64,000 nt of DNA, taken from positions 24,800,001 through 24,864,000 of the forward strand of contig NC_071331.1 in assembly GCF_010183535.1 (NCBI RefSeq), given 5' to 3'. The DNA is from Caenorhabditis remanei (lineage: Eukaryota > Nematoda > Chromadorea > Rhabditida > Rhabditidae). Position numbers and translations under genes: made by a program. Below the pieces are notes generated by a model. The model was not told the origin of the DNA. It made no database searches and was given only the letters and a program-made list of their open reading frames with translations. Position 1 is the first letter of the stretch. Every line of letters begins with the position of its first letter. Shown here one piece after another: positions 48,194-60,400 of the stretch.

Positions 48194-48564
48194 CATACTT
48201 GTCAACCGGGCCGAAACGGGCCGACACGGGCCGCCGCGTAACTCGCTTAAAACTCAATATTATGAGCTGAAAAATATACCAAATTGTAGATCTCGACGAG
48301 TTCTATACCCGTGACCTGCTACGGGCCGGACGTCTATTCGTTAATATGCCGCGGGCCGGGCTGGAATGCCTTTTTTGGCCATTTTCGCGTTTTTGGGCAC
48401 TTTTTCCCGGCCCGCGGCACATTAACGAATAGCCATCCGGCTCGTACGGACATAGAACTCGTCGAGATCTACATTTTGGTATATTTTTCAGCTCATAATA
48501 TTCATTTTGACGCCAGTTACGCGCCGGCCCGTGTCGGCCCGTTTCGGCCCGGTTGACAAGTATG
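48194..48564. mobile_element. Complete TIR element, TA-flanked
   Basis: CATACTTGTCAACCGGGCCG is mirrored by CGGCCCGGTTGACAAGTATG. The next 25 bp of each arm (AAACGGGCCGACACGGGCC) also match. TA lies directly outside CTTGTC on both sides. This is the best copy of the family in the window. Confidence 0.8.
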
Positions 48565-50283
48565 GAATTTTGGCGCCAATTATCCGGGTATTGAAATTTC
48601 CTACATGTTCCTTCTGTTTACTAGGGGAGGTCAAAGAGTCGTAAGACATGACCTATATCATTGGAAAGCTGAGAAAAAGCTGATTCCAAATATATATTTA
48701 GTTTTGGCCCTCACGTTCTGGTATTTGAGAAAAATGGGGTCAAAGTTCGAAAAAATGCGGAAAAATTGAAAAAAACCTAACGTTGACCTTGTTTTTTTTT
48801 GAATATCAGACATCGAGGGCAAAAACTGAATATATATTTGGAATCAGTGTTTTTTCAGCTTTTTAATGATATAGGTCACATAAACCAAATTTCGAGATTA
48901 TTGAATATCCGAACATCCAGAGAGCCAGACACACAGACTGACAGAGCGATCTTACATTTTCGTTTTATTTTTTTGCAATTTTTCAAATCATTCAGACTTT
49001 TTGAAATCTCAACAAAATTAAAAAAATTAGAGGCTAAATTATAATTTCTGAGTTATTTTCTTAGTTCTTCACAAAGGGCCCCAAGCTTCCCTAGAGATCC
49101 TAACATTGTTCCCCTAATTAACAGTTCTTATCATAAAAGTCGTTAATGTGGAAAATAAGACCAAAAATAAGAAAAATATTAGATAGACATGACTCAATTA
49201 ACTGAATAAATCTTCTCCCTCCCTCCACATCCACATCCTAAATTGAGTTTCCTCTCTCTTTTGCAGAAGAAGATTGACTTGGAAAACGAAAGAAGAGTCT
49301 CCAGCTCAAATGACGTCATCTGGGGGGATGTCTTCTTCGAGGAGTACCAACTCACTCCAAGTCAACTCCAAGTCAATGAAATAAAAGAAGGAAAAACGTT
49401 TTATTATTATTATTTCCGACAAACTGTTTGAATAGCAAATAGCGAGAAATAGAAAAGACACCAAACAAAAAATTTAGTTTGTGTTTTAGGGTCGTCGGCT
49501 TTCGTCCTCCTCGTCCGACTATTTGACACTATTTGTTTGCTGCAAAAAAAGAGGAATGAAAGAATATCGATTGAGTATTGGATTAAATGTGGTATTAGTA
49601 TTGATGAAGAACACAGAAATTTTAAGGAAGACTTGAATTTGTTAATGCAGATCATTTTACAAAAAAATTTCAGAAAAAAAGATTCATGAATAAATTAGCG
49701 GTTTTAGATCATACTTATCATGGACTCAAAAGTTGTTATTCAAAATTGATTGAAACACCACAAATTCATCAATTTAGCATCGGAAATGTGAAAATTTTGA
49801 CTTTTTTGACGGTAAAATGATCTTCTAAACCGCCTGGCGTGCCTTTGACGCGTTCTCTCAAAAACTCGGATTTCTAGCTCTAAAACATTTTTAAAAAAGT
49901 TGGAACTCGCTGAAAACTCGCTGAAAACAGCTCAGAAACCAAAAATATTGCTCGAAACTTTCGGTTATCACCAAAAACCTCAAAGTCTGGCGTTCCTTCG
50001 ACGCGTTCTTTGCTCTAAACTCGGTTGCTCATAATCCGATATAAAATTCCAGTATTTTGGAGCATAATATCTCGGCTGTCTTTAAAGATATAAAAAATTC
50101 TTTAACTGAAGAAATATTCTATGACTCCTAAGGTATATTTTGTCAGTTAGCAGCTTTTTGATATTTCCTTTGGGAACCGAGATATACCACAGGGAATAGG
50201 CACCTCTAGATGCGCATGTATTACAGGTTTTACGTATCCTAGGATGTCTGATCGAGGACAGAAATTTATAAACACTAGAAAAC

Positions 50284-50448
50284 ATTTTTTCTATGAATTT
50301 TCCTTCCCAGTAATATTTCAATTTCTTTTAATAGAATATTCTCGACAATTGCAATCTCGCCTGAAAGTTTGGATTCCATCCCCTCCGATTCATATCCCAT
50401 TAAAAGTTTCACTTCGTCCGTCGTTTCAGTAAAATGAACACAATCCAT
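50284..50448 (-). CDS. Probable first exon of the 14-3-3-like gene
   Basis: An open segment of 55 codons starts MDCVHFTETTDEVKLLMGYE and continues with SKLSGEIAIVENILLKEIEI. It ends before a GTTTTC donor in phase 0, compatible with the next exon (KQLYELIVDMRSK). Acidic, helical and clearly non-repeat. Its assignment to that gene across 7.5 kb is inferred from strand and phase. It could belong to a separate short gene. Confidence 0.45.
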
Positions 50449-52317
50449 TCCTTTCTCTCTCTCTCTTCCCCCGTACCATAATGAGTTGTGTACAGAAAAA
50501 AAGGGACGGGCGGTACAGTCAACAACAATAACAAAAATGTTTCTTTATTTTCTCGTCCTTTCGATAAACATCTCTCTTCCCTTCTTTGCCTCTAGACACC
50601 TTTCATTTGCGAGTGTAATTTGAAGGGGCAAATGAAATAAGCCAACCATCAGAAGACATCAACGAGAAGGGGAATTTGAAAAAAAGAAGAAGTACAATCA
50701 GATTACATGCTATCGTGGAGGTCATTTGATATTCGGCCTTGAGGTATTGGGTTTAGGTTTCCGTTTTCTTGTTATCAACAATGCTACCTACATGTTACTA
50801 CCTACATGAAAAGGTTCCGTGTTTAGTCGGAAAGAAAAACGGATAGAAGAAAATGGCATTGAAATTCTTTTGCCCCCTTGAAACAGTTAATCGGTGTGGT
50901 ATGGTTGGTCACCTACAAGATGTTTTGTTAGATAAGTGAGGAAACTGAAGAAGACAGGTTGAGGAAAAGAAATTTTTGGTCAAGATACCGTAAAACCCAG
51001 TAGTAAGAGTTTGAAGCATTCAATCTTAGGTGTCTTTATAAAAATGTTTTCAACTAAAGAGATATTTTATGAGTATTAAGCTATATTTTGTCAGTTGGCA
51101 GCTTTTTTGTATTTCCTTTGTTAACAGAGGTATTCTTGGGAAGGTCATAGAGCCCAGGGGTGCCATTTCGAGTGTTGTTTAGGAGAAGAAAGTAGCCGCT
51201 GAAACTTTGAGACGGGTTTTCTCAGTGACAGTGATGAACACAAAACAAAAATTTGAGATATGCCTATTCAAGTTGTCTTGAATACCTGGAAGCAATTTGG
51301 ATCGATTAGAAACTTGCGACCCTCTGAAAACTCTGGTAAGTGTTATGGACTGTTGGTTACTGTAACTGGGGATGGTCGTGGAGTTGTAGAACGTGACATC
51401 CACCATTGGAGAGCTAAGAAACCGCTGATTTCAAATATATAATCAGTTTTTAGCCTCGAGGTCTGGTATTCGAGAAAAAAAGGTCGAAATTTGGCGCACC
51501 TATTCGCAGCGGTGTATCTCAGTTCACAAAGGAAATATCAAAATGGTGCTAACTGACAAAATATAGCTTAATATTTGTAGAATATTTCTTCAGTTAAAAA
51601 CATTTTCATATCTTTAAAGACAGCCGTGATATCATGCTCCAAACATTAGCCTGCTAACATATGAAATAAGTCGGCAGCGTGGTGTCGGCGTTTAAGTCAA
51701 AAATAGGTTTTGAGTGGGGAAAAAATGGGGTTTTTGAATTAAAAACGGTAAAAAGGACTCAATTTATATTTTTAAAATTAAAAAAACTACCAATTTTTAG
51801 AATGAATGTAGTAATATTCACCAAAAAGTTGAACTTTTTCTTCCACCCCATGCCACACCAAAAAAAAAACTTTCACCTCGTTTTCCTCAAATACCAGACC
51901 TCCAGGAAAAAAATTGAATATATATTTGGAATCAGTGTTTTCTCAGCTTTCTAATGGTATAGGTCAAGTCCTATAACTCCTTGTCATTTTGAGGTAAAAC
52001 ACGTTTGTATCGTACTGTTATAGGTATATTTGGAATAAAAACCGATAAATTGTTCTGTACGTTCTCCCAATCAATTTTTACAACCTTTGCCTAATATTGT
52101 TGCACTCTTAAATATGTCGATGTGAGATAGATCCGATTAGATCTCAAATTTGTTGTGTAATAGGCTTCCTCTTCACCCAAAAGAACGCAACACAAGGAAG
52201 CGATCGGTTGCGTCAACGCTTACCGCTACGATCAAGTTTTTTGTCTTGTGTTTAGAGAGATGGAAAAAGAGATACCTGCCACTTGCAGGTAAAAGAAGAT
52301 GGGCGGAGTCTCGATAG
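50449..52317. other. Intergenic region upstream of the collagen gene
   Basis: 50449-50985 is mostly unique, with CT-rich sequence that may be a promoter for the minus-strand gene. Repeats occupy 50985-51140, 51350-51480, 51490-51660 and 51890-51990. 52000-52317 is unique collagen promoter sequence with GGGCGGAG at 52300. No gene was found. Confidence 0.5.
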
Positions 52318-52325
52318 TATAAAAG
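52318..52325 (+). promoter_or_regulatory. TATA box of the collagen gene
   Basis: TATAAAAG lies 41 bp before the ATG, a spacing typical of abundantly transcribed cuticle collagens with a very short leader. Confidence 0.7.
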
Positions 52326-52358
52326 GAAATGTGGCGGACGTTGGAATTCAGTGCCAAC

Positions 52359-53315
52359 ATGGACCTCGAACAACGTATCAAGGCTTACCGCTTCGTTGCC
52401 TACTCGGCAGTCGCTTTCTCCGTCGTTGCCGTTATTTCGGTAGGTTTCATTTTCTAAAATTGATTTTTGATAATCTTAAATTATTATCCAATTTAGGTAT
52501 GCGTCACCCTCCCAATGGTGTACAACTACGTGCACCATGTCAAGAGAACGATGCACTCTGAGATCAACTTCTGCAAGGGATCCGCCAAGGATATCTGGTC
52601 AGAGGTCAACCACTTGAAGGCTATCCCAGCCGGAAACCGTACCGCCCGTCAAGCCGGTTATGATGCTGGAGTCTCCGGAGGATCCGCCTCTGCCGGAGGA
52701 TGCGACGCTTGCTGTCTTCCAGGAGCCGCTGGACCAGCCGGAACCCCAGGAAAGCCAGGACGTCCAGGAAAGCCAGGAGCACCAGGACTTCCAGGAAACC
52801 CAGGACGCCCACCACAGCAACCATGTGAGCCAGTCACCCCACCACCATGCAAGCCATGCCCAGCCGGACCAGCCGGACCACCAGGACCACCAGGACCAGC
52901 CGGAGACGCCGGATCCAACGGAAACCCAGGAGCCCCAGGAAACGACGGACAACCAGGAGCCCCAGGAAACAAGGGACCATCTGGACCAAACGGAAACCCA
53001 GGAGCTCCAGGAGCCCCAGGACAACCAGGACAAGACGCTCCATCTGAGCCAATCACCCCAGGAGCACCAGGACCAGCTGGACCAGCCGGACCACAAGGAC
53101 CACCAGGAGCCCCAGGACAACCAGGACACGACGGACAACCAGGAGCCCCAGGACCAAAGGGACCAAATGGAAATCCAGGAGCCCCAGGAGCCGACGGAAA
53201 CCCAGGAGCCCCAGGACAAGCTGGAACTCCAGGAGGTGCCGGAGAGAAGGGAATCTGTCCAAAATACTGCGCCATCGACGGAGGAGTCTTCTTCGAGGAC
53301 GGAACTCGCCGTTAA
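52359..53315 (+). CDS. Cuticle collagen (col family)
   Basis: Exons 52359-52439 and 52497-53315 encode 299 aa. The N-terminus ([20 protein letters not shown]) and membrane anchor ([20 protein letters not shown]) are those of nematode cuticle collagens, followed by a non-collagen region with NRTAR, a likely subtilisin-type processing site. Cysteines at CDACC and [12 protein letters not shown] flank the first Gly-X-Y run ([16 protein letters not shown]). Longer runs follow, broken at DAPSEPITP. The C-terminus [20 protein letters not shown] is highly conserved in one subgroup. Secreted by hypodermis and cross-linked into cuticle. The exact col number cannot be given, as many paralogues are nearly identical. 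Gly-Pro bias produces long false ORFs on the other strand. Confidence 0.95.
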
Positions 53316-53343
53316 GCGATTTTGCACTCTTTTCAATCTTTCA

Positions 53344-53349
53344 AATAAA
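53344..53349 (+). terminator. Poly(A) signal of the collagen gene
   Basis: AATAAA lies about 28 bp after the TAA stop. Confidence 0.7.
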
Positions 53350-53399
53350 TATTTCATCATTCAACTTTGCGTTTTATCATTACACCAACAGAAATAGAA

Positions 53400-54100
53400 C
53401 AACACTCAGCGAATTACGTTTCCAAAAATTGCGAAAACCACTAAAAATCGGCTGAAAACCGATTTACAAAAATTTCTGAAAAATTTAATTGTACTTCAAG
53501 AGTATAATTATTAGAACCGTCTTGTTTTGCAGATTTCAAAAATACATTTATCCTTGCGCAAATCCCAAACCTCACCGAGTTACAACAATTTTTATGTTTT
53601 CGTGTCGAGACCCAAATTTTCCAAAATTTTGAAATTTTCAAGAAGGCAGGCATGATTATATTTTTCTGAACCGCAAAATTGCGCTGATTTCAAATATATT
53701 AAAATTTATCAGTTTTAAACAAATTTGACCAAGTTATAACTGAAAATGTAAATTTCAGATTTTCAAAATTTTTCGAAATTTTTCATTGCATATCACGAGT
53801 ATAATAATTTGAACCGTCTTGTTTTGCTGATTTTAAAACTATATTCATTTTTGCGCTAGCCCCAAAACTCGCGGAGTTGCATCAGTTTTTATGTTTTCGT
53901 GTCGAGACCTAAATTTTCCAAATTTTTGGAATTTTGAAGAATATAGGCATGATTATAATTTTCTAAACCGCAAAGTTACGCTGATTTCAAAGTTATCAAA
54001 ATTTATCAGTTTTGAACAAAACGTGACCAAGTTATAACAGAAAATGTATCACTTTTCGATACCTATTGCAAAATTTTCTCTTTTTGTTTGTTATGACTAA
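53400..54100. repeat. CGAAACATAAAAACTG / GAACCGCAAAATTACGC tandem copies
   Basis: Two diverged copies in tandem share GAACCGTCTTGTTTTGC, TTTATGTTTTCGTGTCGAGA and AGGCATGATTATA. Others lie at about 45590-45720 and 58960-59240. No frame is coding-like. Confidence 0.55.
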
Positions 54101-54294
54101 CCGTACGCATATACACCACTTTCGCTATCTGGAAAAAAAGCTGTTCAAATAAAGTGCATAATTGTGTCATCCGAATGGGAAATGACTATAGAATGCGCGC
54201 ATAAACCCACCAAAATAATAAATGGTATATACAATATATATGGGAAATGCAAACCCCCCACATCATTTCTATTTTTGACTGACAGTAACACGAG

Positions 54295-56788
54295 ATGCAG
54301 AATATATTTTTTGCTACACTTATTTTTCTCAACTTTGCCACTGAAACTCAATGTTCTATAAAAATTGAGAATGAACTACTGTCGCTGAAATTCAAAAGAC
54401 AACTGTATTTGTGTGGAGTTCAGCCATATCAGTATTATTCGACTAGTCGTGAGTTCTATTGCAAAAACCTTGCAAAAATCACGTGCAATTTTTTTGATTT
54501 CTAAATTTTTGGACTCCTGAGGTTGTTAGCTTTCATTTGATATCAATATCGACTAATTTTGGTCAAATTTGAAAATTTCGAGGTCGCGCGGCGCGTGTCG
54601 CGTTGCGGTTCGAAAAATTGAAGTGATTGGAAATAGGTCGATATGGGTATCAAATGAAAGCTACTGACCTAAAGAATGCAAAAATCACAATAGAAAACTG
54701 TTCGGACGACATCCGTAAAAAATAGTATCTGTTTAAATTTTTTAATAGCTTACTATTAGCCAGCTTAGCTAGCCCGCCTAATACTTTAAAATCTCGTGCA
54801 ATCTTCTCGATTTTTAAATTTTTGAACTCCTGAGGTTGTTAGCTTTCATTTGATACTAATGTCGACTAGTTTTGGTCAGGTTTGAAATTTTCGATTCTAA
54901 AATTGAAGTGATCGGAAACAGGTCGATATAGGTATCAAATGAAAGCTACTGACCTGAAAAATGCAAAAATCACAATATCAAACGATTTTTTGCGAACTTT
55001 CCTTCAGAATGCCCAACGTCCCAATCTTGTCCAAACGGTGGCATATTCATGAATGTCCCGTGCACTCAATCGTACCAATGTACTCCATATTACTCTGGAG
55101 TGTCTTCGTGTATCAGTGGATTCTGTTGCACATCTCCCAATTCTCCGAATAACCCGATTCCAATCACAACTACGACTACTACTCGAGCGCCCGGTGGATT
55201 CGGTTAGTAGCGATGTTATTAACAGGACACACTTCTTACAACCGCGCTCTAGCGAAACCTCAAGAAAATTGTGTGCGAAATTGAGAGACACAGAGAAAAA
55301 GAGACATTTCAGTGCAGCGCAGTTGTAACAACTGTGCCAAGCCAATATGTTTCTTTTCAAAACTTTCTTATCAGGTGTCTGCCCATCTGGTCAACTATCA
55401 GAAGTTCGTTGCACAACACGTGGCCAGTGCGCATCCGGACAAACCTGTATTGGAGGACTGTGCTGTACAATAACAGGAAATGAATGGAATGGTATGTAAA
55501 GTAGACGGAAAGGGGGGGGGGATTGAATAGAAAAAGCAAATGGGATGTGACGATACATATTGGAAAAGAAACAAAGTTGATTGAATTCTATTGGAAACCA
55601 ACTAAATCTTATGGAACTATATATTTTCTACTTGCTAGAGAAGGTCATGGAGTTATGGTATTTGACCTATACCATTGGAAAGCTGAGTAGACGCTGATTC
55701 CAAATATATAATCAGTTTTTACCCTTGAGCTTTGGAAAAAAATTTTCAAAAACTAGTCACCGTGGGCAAAAAAGTTAGTTGCTTTAGGGCTTAATTTGAT
55801 GGTTTAGAATGAAGAAACAATAGAAAATCACTGAAGAAGTAAAAATGGATTCGTGGTCTAGAAAACCAAATTTTGAGAAAACTCGGCCACACTCAATTTT
55901 TGCTGTTTTTGAGGTTGTTTTAAGCCATTTTTTGACAATACATGGAAACGAATAAAGCGTCCCGAGCTCAAAAACGTCCAAAAATGCCAAAAAGTCACAA
56001 AATAAAAAAATGTAAAAAGATCCGTATCTACGAATTCAAAAATTAAACATTTCAAAACAAATAGGTGACTATTTTTCTACTTATAAGCATATTCTATTCA
56101 TTGAAATTGTAGTTCAGTCAAGAATTCATTTTCAAAAAAAAAAAACTTCAACTTCAGATGAATCTAATATTACTAACAGGCTCTGGATTTGCTTAGTAAT
56201 AACGTTTTCTTAGGAAAATGTTGGTTATAAAAACAATTTTTTGTCATTATTTTCAATTTCAACCTCATTTTTCTTGAAAACCAGACGTCGCGGGTGAAAA
56301 CTGAATATATATTTGGAATCAACATTTTCTCAGCTTTCCAATCATATAGCCCACGTCTCATGACTCCAAATTGCCTTTATGACACAGAAATTTTCAGAAA
56401 ACTTGGGGTCTAAATCCCGGAAAACTCTATTTCATTGTTTCTTTTTTCCAGTTGCCTGTGGAGGTCTGCCAGCTCTGAACTCGTGTGACTTCACATCCAG
56501 ATGCACATCTCTCTCGCAAGTATGCACTTCCTCCAACTATTGCTGTGAATGTCCATACGGTCAGGCATACGGTACTTGTGGGAATGTAAGTTTTCCTCGA
56601 CGTATTGCTTTTTGGCGTAATGACTTCATGATTCCATCTTTAAGGGTATTTGTCCAACTGGGTTCACATGCCAAGCAAATGGAAACTGTTGTCCAGTTTG
56701 TCCAAATAATCAACAACCGTTCGGAAGTTGTGTATCGGGACAATGTGGTGGTGGACGGACTTGTCGGAGTGGAAATATCTGTTGTTGA
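54295..56788 (+). CDS. Secreted Cys-rich multi-module protein
   Basis: Exons: 54295-54448, 55008-55202, 55375-55491, 56452-56585, 56645-56788 (247 aa). Residues 1-20 are a signal peptide (MQNIFFATLIFLNFATETQC). After FKRQLYLCG, each exon encodes about one cysteine module: CPTSQSCPNGG with CISGFCC; CPSGQLSEVRC with CIGGLCC; ACGGLPALNSC with CTSSNYCC and CPYG; CPTGFTCQANGNCCPVCP; and CRSGNICC at the very end. Repeated CC doublets and GxCC motifs are typical of nematode EB/lustrin-like extracellular proteins. A TTTTTTRAPGG linker after module one may be O-glycosylated. An acceptor-like TTGACTGACAG precedes the ATG. Function unknown; an extracellular matrix or defence role is possible. It resembles the smaller protein at 22735 in style but not in obvious sequence. 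Confidence 0.8.
54515..54985. repeat. Two tandem hairpin copies in intron 1 of the Cys-rich gene
   Basis: CCTGAGGTTGTTAGCTTTCA then TTTGATA (54519, 54828) is mirrored by GTATCAAATGAAAGCTACTG then ACCT (about 54643, 54930). Each hairpin is 150-170 bp and the two copies differ by a few bases and one insertion (TCGCGCGGCGCGTGTCGCG in the first). Confidence 0.7.
55223..55345. mobile_element. Short palindromic element in intron 2 of the Cys-rich gene
   Basis: GGACACACTTCTTACAACCG to CGCAGTTGTAACAACTGTGC. It fills most of the 172-bp intron 55203-55374. Confidence 0.7.
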
Positions 56789-56794
56789 GTTACA

Positions 56795-57065
56795 GTAAGA
56801 TATAAAATTTTGGCTTTTTCAATGGAAAATGACCAGAGGGTGTTACGGTATCAGTGATTGTCCCATCCCGCCTCTTAAAATGACCATAACTCTCTAGGGA
56901 GTGTCCGTACAAAAAAGTTGTCAACTACAAAAATGAAGATCTACCTTGGTTCTGTATGGTCCATACAAAATCTTTATTTGTGCGACAATACAATACCGTA
57001 ATACCCCCTTGGACACATTTCTACCTGAAAACAGCCAAATTATATATCTTACTGCAGGTCTTACT
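56795..57065. repeat. CAGTAAGATATA-ended TIR element
   Basis: CAGTAAGATATAAAATTTGG and the inverse CCAAATTATATATCTTACTG bracket a GTCCGTACAAAAAAGTTGTC core. It starts a few bases after the Cys-rich gene's stop codon, so it may form its 3' UTR. Confidence 0.6.
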
Positions 57066-57117
57066 GTACATTCTGAAACTTTTTTCTTCATACTTAAAGA
57101 ATACAAAATAATACCGA

Positions 57118-57123
57118 TTTATT
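57118..57123 (-). terminator. Poly(A) signal of the peptide-receptor-like gene
   Basis: AATAAA on the minus strand about 365 nt after the stop codon. The region between has no other ORF of note. Confidence 0.4.
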
Positions 57124-57486
57124 GATAAAAATGTACAGTTTTATATATGTTAGCTGAGTGACACAATTAACTTCTACATGCATGTACGTGTTATTTTTTG
57201 AATTTTCCGCCTGAATTGGAGATACCCGCGATAGGGAAAAGAAAATGAGGAGAGAAGAGGATAGAAGAAGCGTAGAAGACATCCACTGCTCATGTCTGAC
57301 TTTTCTCGAAGCGATCAATCTAGAAATAGTTTCAGTTTTTTGGGGTGGTGATCTACTTAGGAAAAGGGAATGGAACATGCAAACTAAGCGGGATATAATG
57401 ATAAAAACTGGATAAAAGAACAGAAACCACACAACTGAAGGAAAAAATATATAATAATCATGGAAGGAAAATGGGGGGTGTCCTTT

Positions 57487-60400
57487 TCAATTGAGGACAG
57501 AACTAACGAGAAGTTCGCCTTGACGACTCCAATCACAGAATAGATAATATCGGAGAAGCATTCGATACTTGTCAGAGAATAGCATGTAGACACAGATATT
57601 GCATGATGCATTGATTATTACCTGGAAAATTACTTTTTAGTTTCGAGATAGAGTACCGGTCAAAAGGTTTGGCCGTTTTCAGTTGAAAATGTCCAGAGGG
57701 GTTACAGTATCCCTTGATGGATCGTACAGATCAAGGATAGAGCTTCATTTTTGTAGTTGCCAACTTTTTTGTACGGACACTCCCTGGAGAGTTACGCATC
57801 GACAAAGTAATGTCTCTGACCAATTTCAGTGCAAAATAGTGCGATTTTTGAAGTGTCGTCTTAAAATGACCACAACTCTCTAGGGAGTGTCCGTACAAAA
57901 AAGTTGTCAACTACAAAAATGAAGCACTACCTTTGTTCTGTATGATCCATTAAAAATCGACGGCTCTATTCCAGTTTAAATGTCCTTTAAAAACTTGAAC
58001 GTCCCAAAAAACACTTAGACGTCCTTTGAAACATTTAAACGTCCTTTCGGATCCCAAATATGCTCAAAAATGTTTAAACGTCCCAAAAAATATTTAGACG
58101 TCCCTTGAAGTCCCAAAATACAGGTCTGAAGATTTAGACGTCCCTTGAACACTTTCAGTGACTTTTAGTGTTGAAGGGACGTCTAAACATTTTTGGGACG
58201 TCTAAATGTTCTTTGGAACGTTTAAACACTTTTGAACATATTTTGGATCCGAAAGGACGTCTAAATGTTTTAAGGGACGTCTAAGTGTTTCAAGGGACGT
58301 CTAAGTGTTTTTGGGACGTTCAAAACTGGAATAGAGCCGACATTTTTCAATAAATCGTACAGATCAAAAATAGAGCTTCATTTTTGTAGTTGACAACTTT
58401 TTTGTACGGACACTCCCTAGAGAGTTACATATCGATAAAGTAATGTCTCTGACCAATTTCAGTGCAAAATAGAGAGATTTTTGAGCCGCCGCCTTGAAAT
58501 AACCATAACTCTCTAGGGAGTGTCTGTACAAAAAAGTTGTCAACTACAAAAATGAAGCAATAGTTTTGATCTGTATGATTCATTAAAAATCAACTTGATG
58601 GGACAATCAGGTGATACCGTAACGCCCTTTCAAAGTTGAAGATTTTCAACTGAAAAAAGCCAAATTGTACATTTTCCTGCATGGCACTGTATATCTGTAA
58701 AATAGACTAACCAGTAAATTATTCAGCGTGACAAGAGTTTCATAAAGTTGTCCATACAATTCCATGTTCTCCACTACATTACAAACGAAGGCGAGTGTGT
58801 TACAGGAGATGAATAGGAGTACAATTGCGACGAGCATGATGGAAGTTTGACGCTCCTTTCGTTCGGCTTTCTTCGAGAATTCCTCACTTTCAGCACCACA
58901 CTGGAAAAGACTCTTTTTGGGTTTTTTCATTGAAAATTAGGGTGAAATCGCTTAAAAATTTCTACAACATTTCGATATATATCAAGAGTATAATCATTGA
59001 ACCCTCTTGTTTTGCTGATTCCAGAAATACATTTATCCTTTCAATTTTCATGTTTTCGTGGTGAGACCCAAATTTTCGAAATTTTTTAAATTTTTTAAAA
59101 GGTAGGCATGATTATACTTTTCTGAACCGCAAAATTACGCTGATTCCAAGTATCTTTAAATTTTCTGTTTTGAACAAAATCGCAGCAAGTTATAACAGAA
59201 AATGTGAGTTTCAGATTTTCGAAAATTTTCATTGAAACTCTCTAACTTTGTTCATTTTTGAACGGATTGTTCGCAATTTAGCTGTGCTTTCATTTATTTC
59301 ATTAAATATACACTAATTGGTAATATAAACCCCTTCCAGTTGGTTTCACCCACCTGTGACACCATATGCATTCGTCTCGAACGTCTCACCGCTGACAACA
59401 CCATCGAGTTGAGGGCGATCAACAGGGTGAACGGAACAACGTACATCACAACCGTATAAACCCATCCAAAAAATAATTGTTTGTACAAATGACTATTACG
59501 GAGAGCTGTTGGTTGAAGAGACGGCATGTAGTAGTCGATATTTGCACGGTAGCACACATTTGAGATGTGGACCTGAGAGGCGATAATTATTATTTTTAAG
59601 TCAAGACTATTTTTAGTAAAATTTACCTCAAAAAACCGGGTCGTATTGAAAATGACCGAAAACGTGAGTAGACCAATGATAAAAGTGGTCACCCGTTTTT
59701 TGGGGAGCCACTCCACCGATTTGTACGGATGGCAGACACCGATGTAACGATGGACTGAGACGCCGACTGTCATGAAGACACTGCATGTTTGTGCTGTCAT
59801 CATAAGACCGTACATATACGGGGTGACTGAGTAGCTGGAAATAATGAAGAGTTTCAGACTAGAAGATGAATGCAAAAAAAACTGGAACAAAAAACAGAAC
59901 AAAAAATAAAGATACGAACAAAAATGGTGTGCTAGGATAGGCCACTTTAGAGATATCGGACGTGGCCTATATCATTAGAAAGCTGGGAAAACGCTGATTC
60001 CAAATATATAATTATTTTTTGCCCTGGAGGCCTGTTAAACGAGAAAAACGGGGTCGAAGTTCTGAAAAATGACAAATTACTGCGGAAGAAATAATGATTC
60101 CGCAAGAATCTTCAGATTGTATAGGTTTCACCAGGAACCCGCAAAAAACTTTTTTATCGATTAAACATGGTAAATATACAAAAACTTTGGAAAAACCAAT
60201 TAAAGTTCGAATTTCGCTTAAAATTCAATGCCGCTAGTTAAAAACTCATCGAATACCAGGCCTTGAGTACAAAAACTGAATATATATTTAGAATCAACGT
60301 TTTCCCAGCTTTCTAATGATATAGGCCACACCCCACAACTCCACAAACTTTTCTAGTTACAGTAGCCAACAGTATGAACATGCCTCAAACACCCAACACA

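Larger units (their letters stand above)
42728..50283. other. Probable 7.5-kb first intron of the 14-3-3-like gene
   Basis: No supported gene lies inside. It holds TIR elements at 43214-43640, about 43780-44110 and 48194-48564, a palindrome at 44298-44412, a short palindromic element at 45949-46066, a CCGGAATT tract at 46725-46825, a tRNA-like remnant at 46921-46989, GCGTCAAAGGCGCGCCAG-type motifs at 44580-44610, 47258-47480 and 49828-50010, and repeats at 48625-48890 and 50050-50235. A possible plus-strand exon (49260-49431, after CTCTTTTGCAG) has coding-like sequence (KKIDLENERRVSSSNDVIWG) but no partner exon. Confidence 0.5.

Noticed and set aside
49260..49431. Plus-strand exon-like segment (KKIDLENERRVSSSNDVIWG)
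   Set aside because: It has a good acceptor and coding-like codons, but no upstream exon, and the frame runs into A/T repeats. Not enough to call a gene.
52599..53397. Large ORFs antisense to or frame-shifted in the collagen gene
   Set aside because: They are by-products of the Gly-Pro codon pattern. The plus-strand collagen frame has a membrane anchor, conserved ends, TATA box and poly(A) signal.
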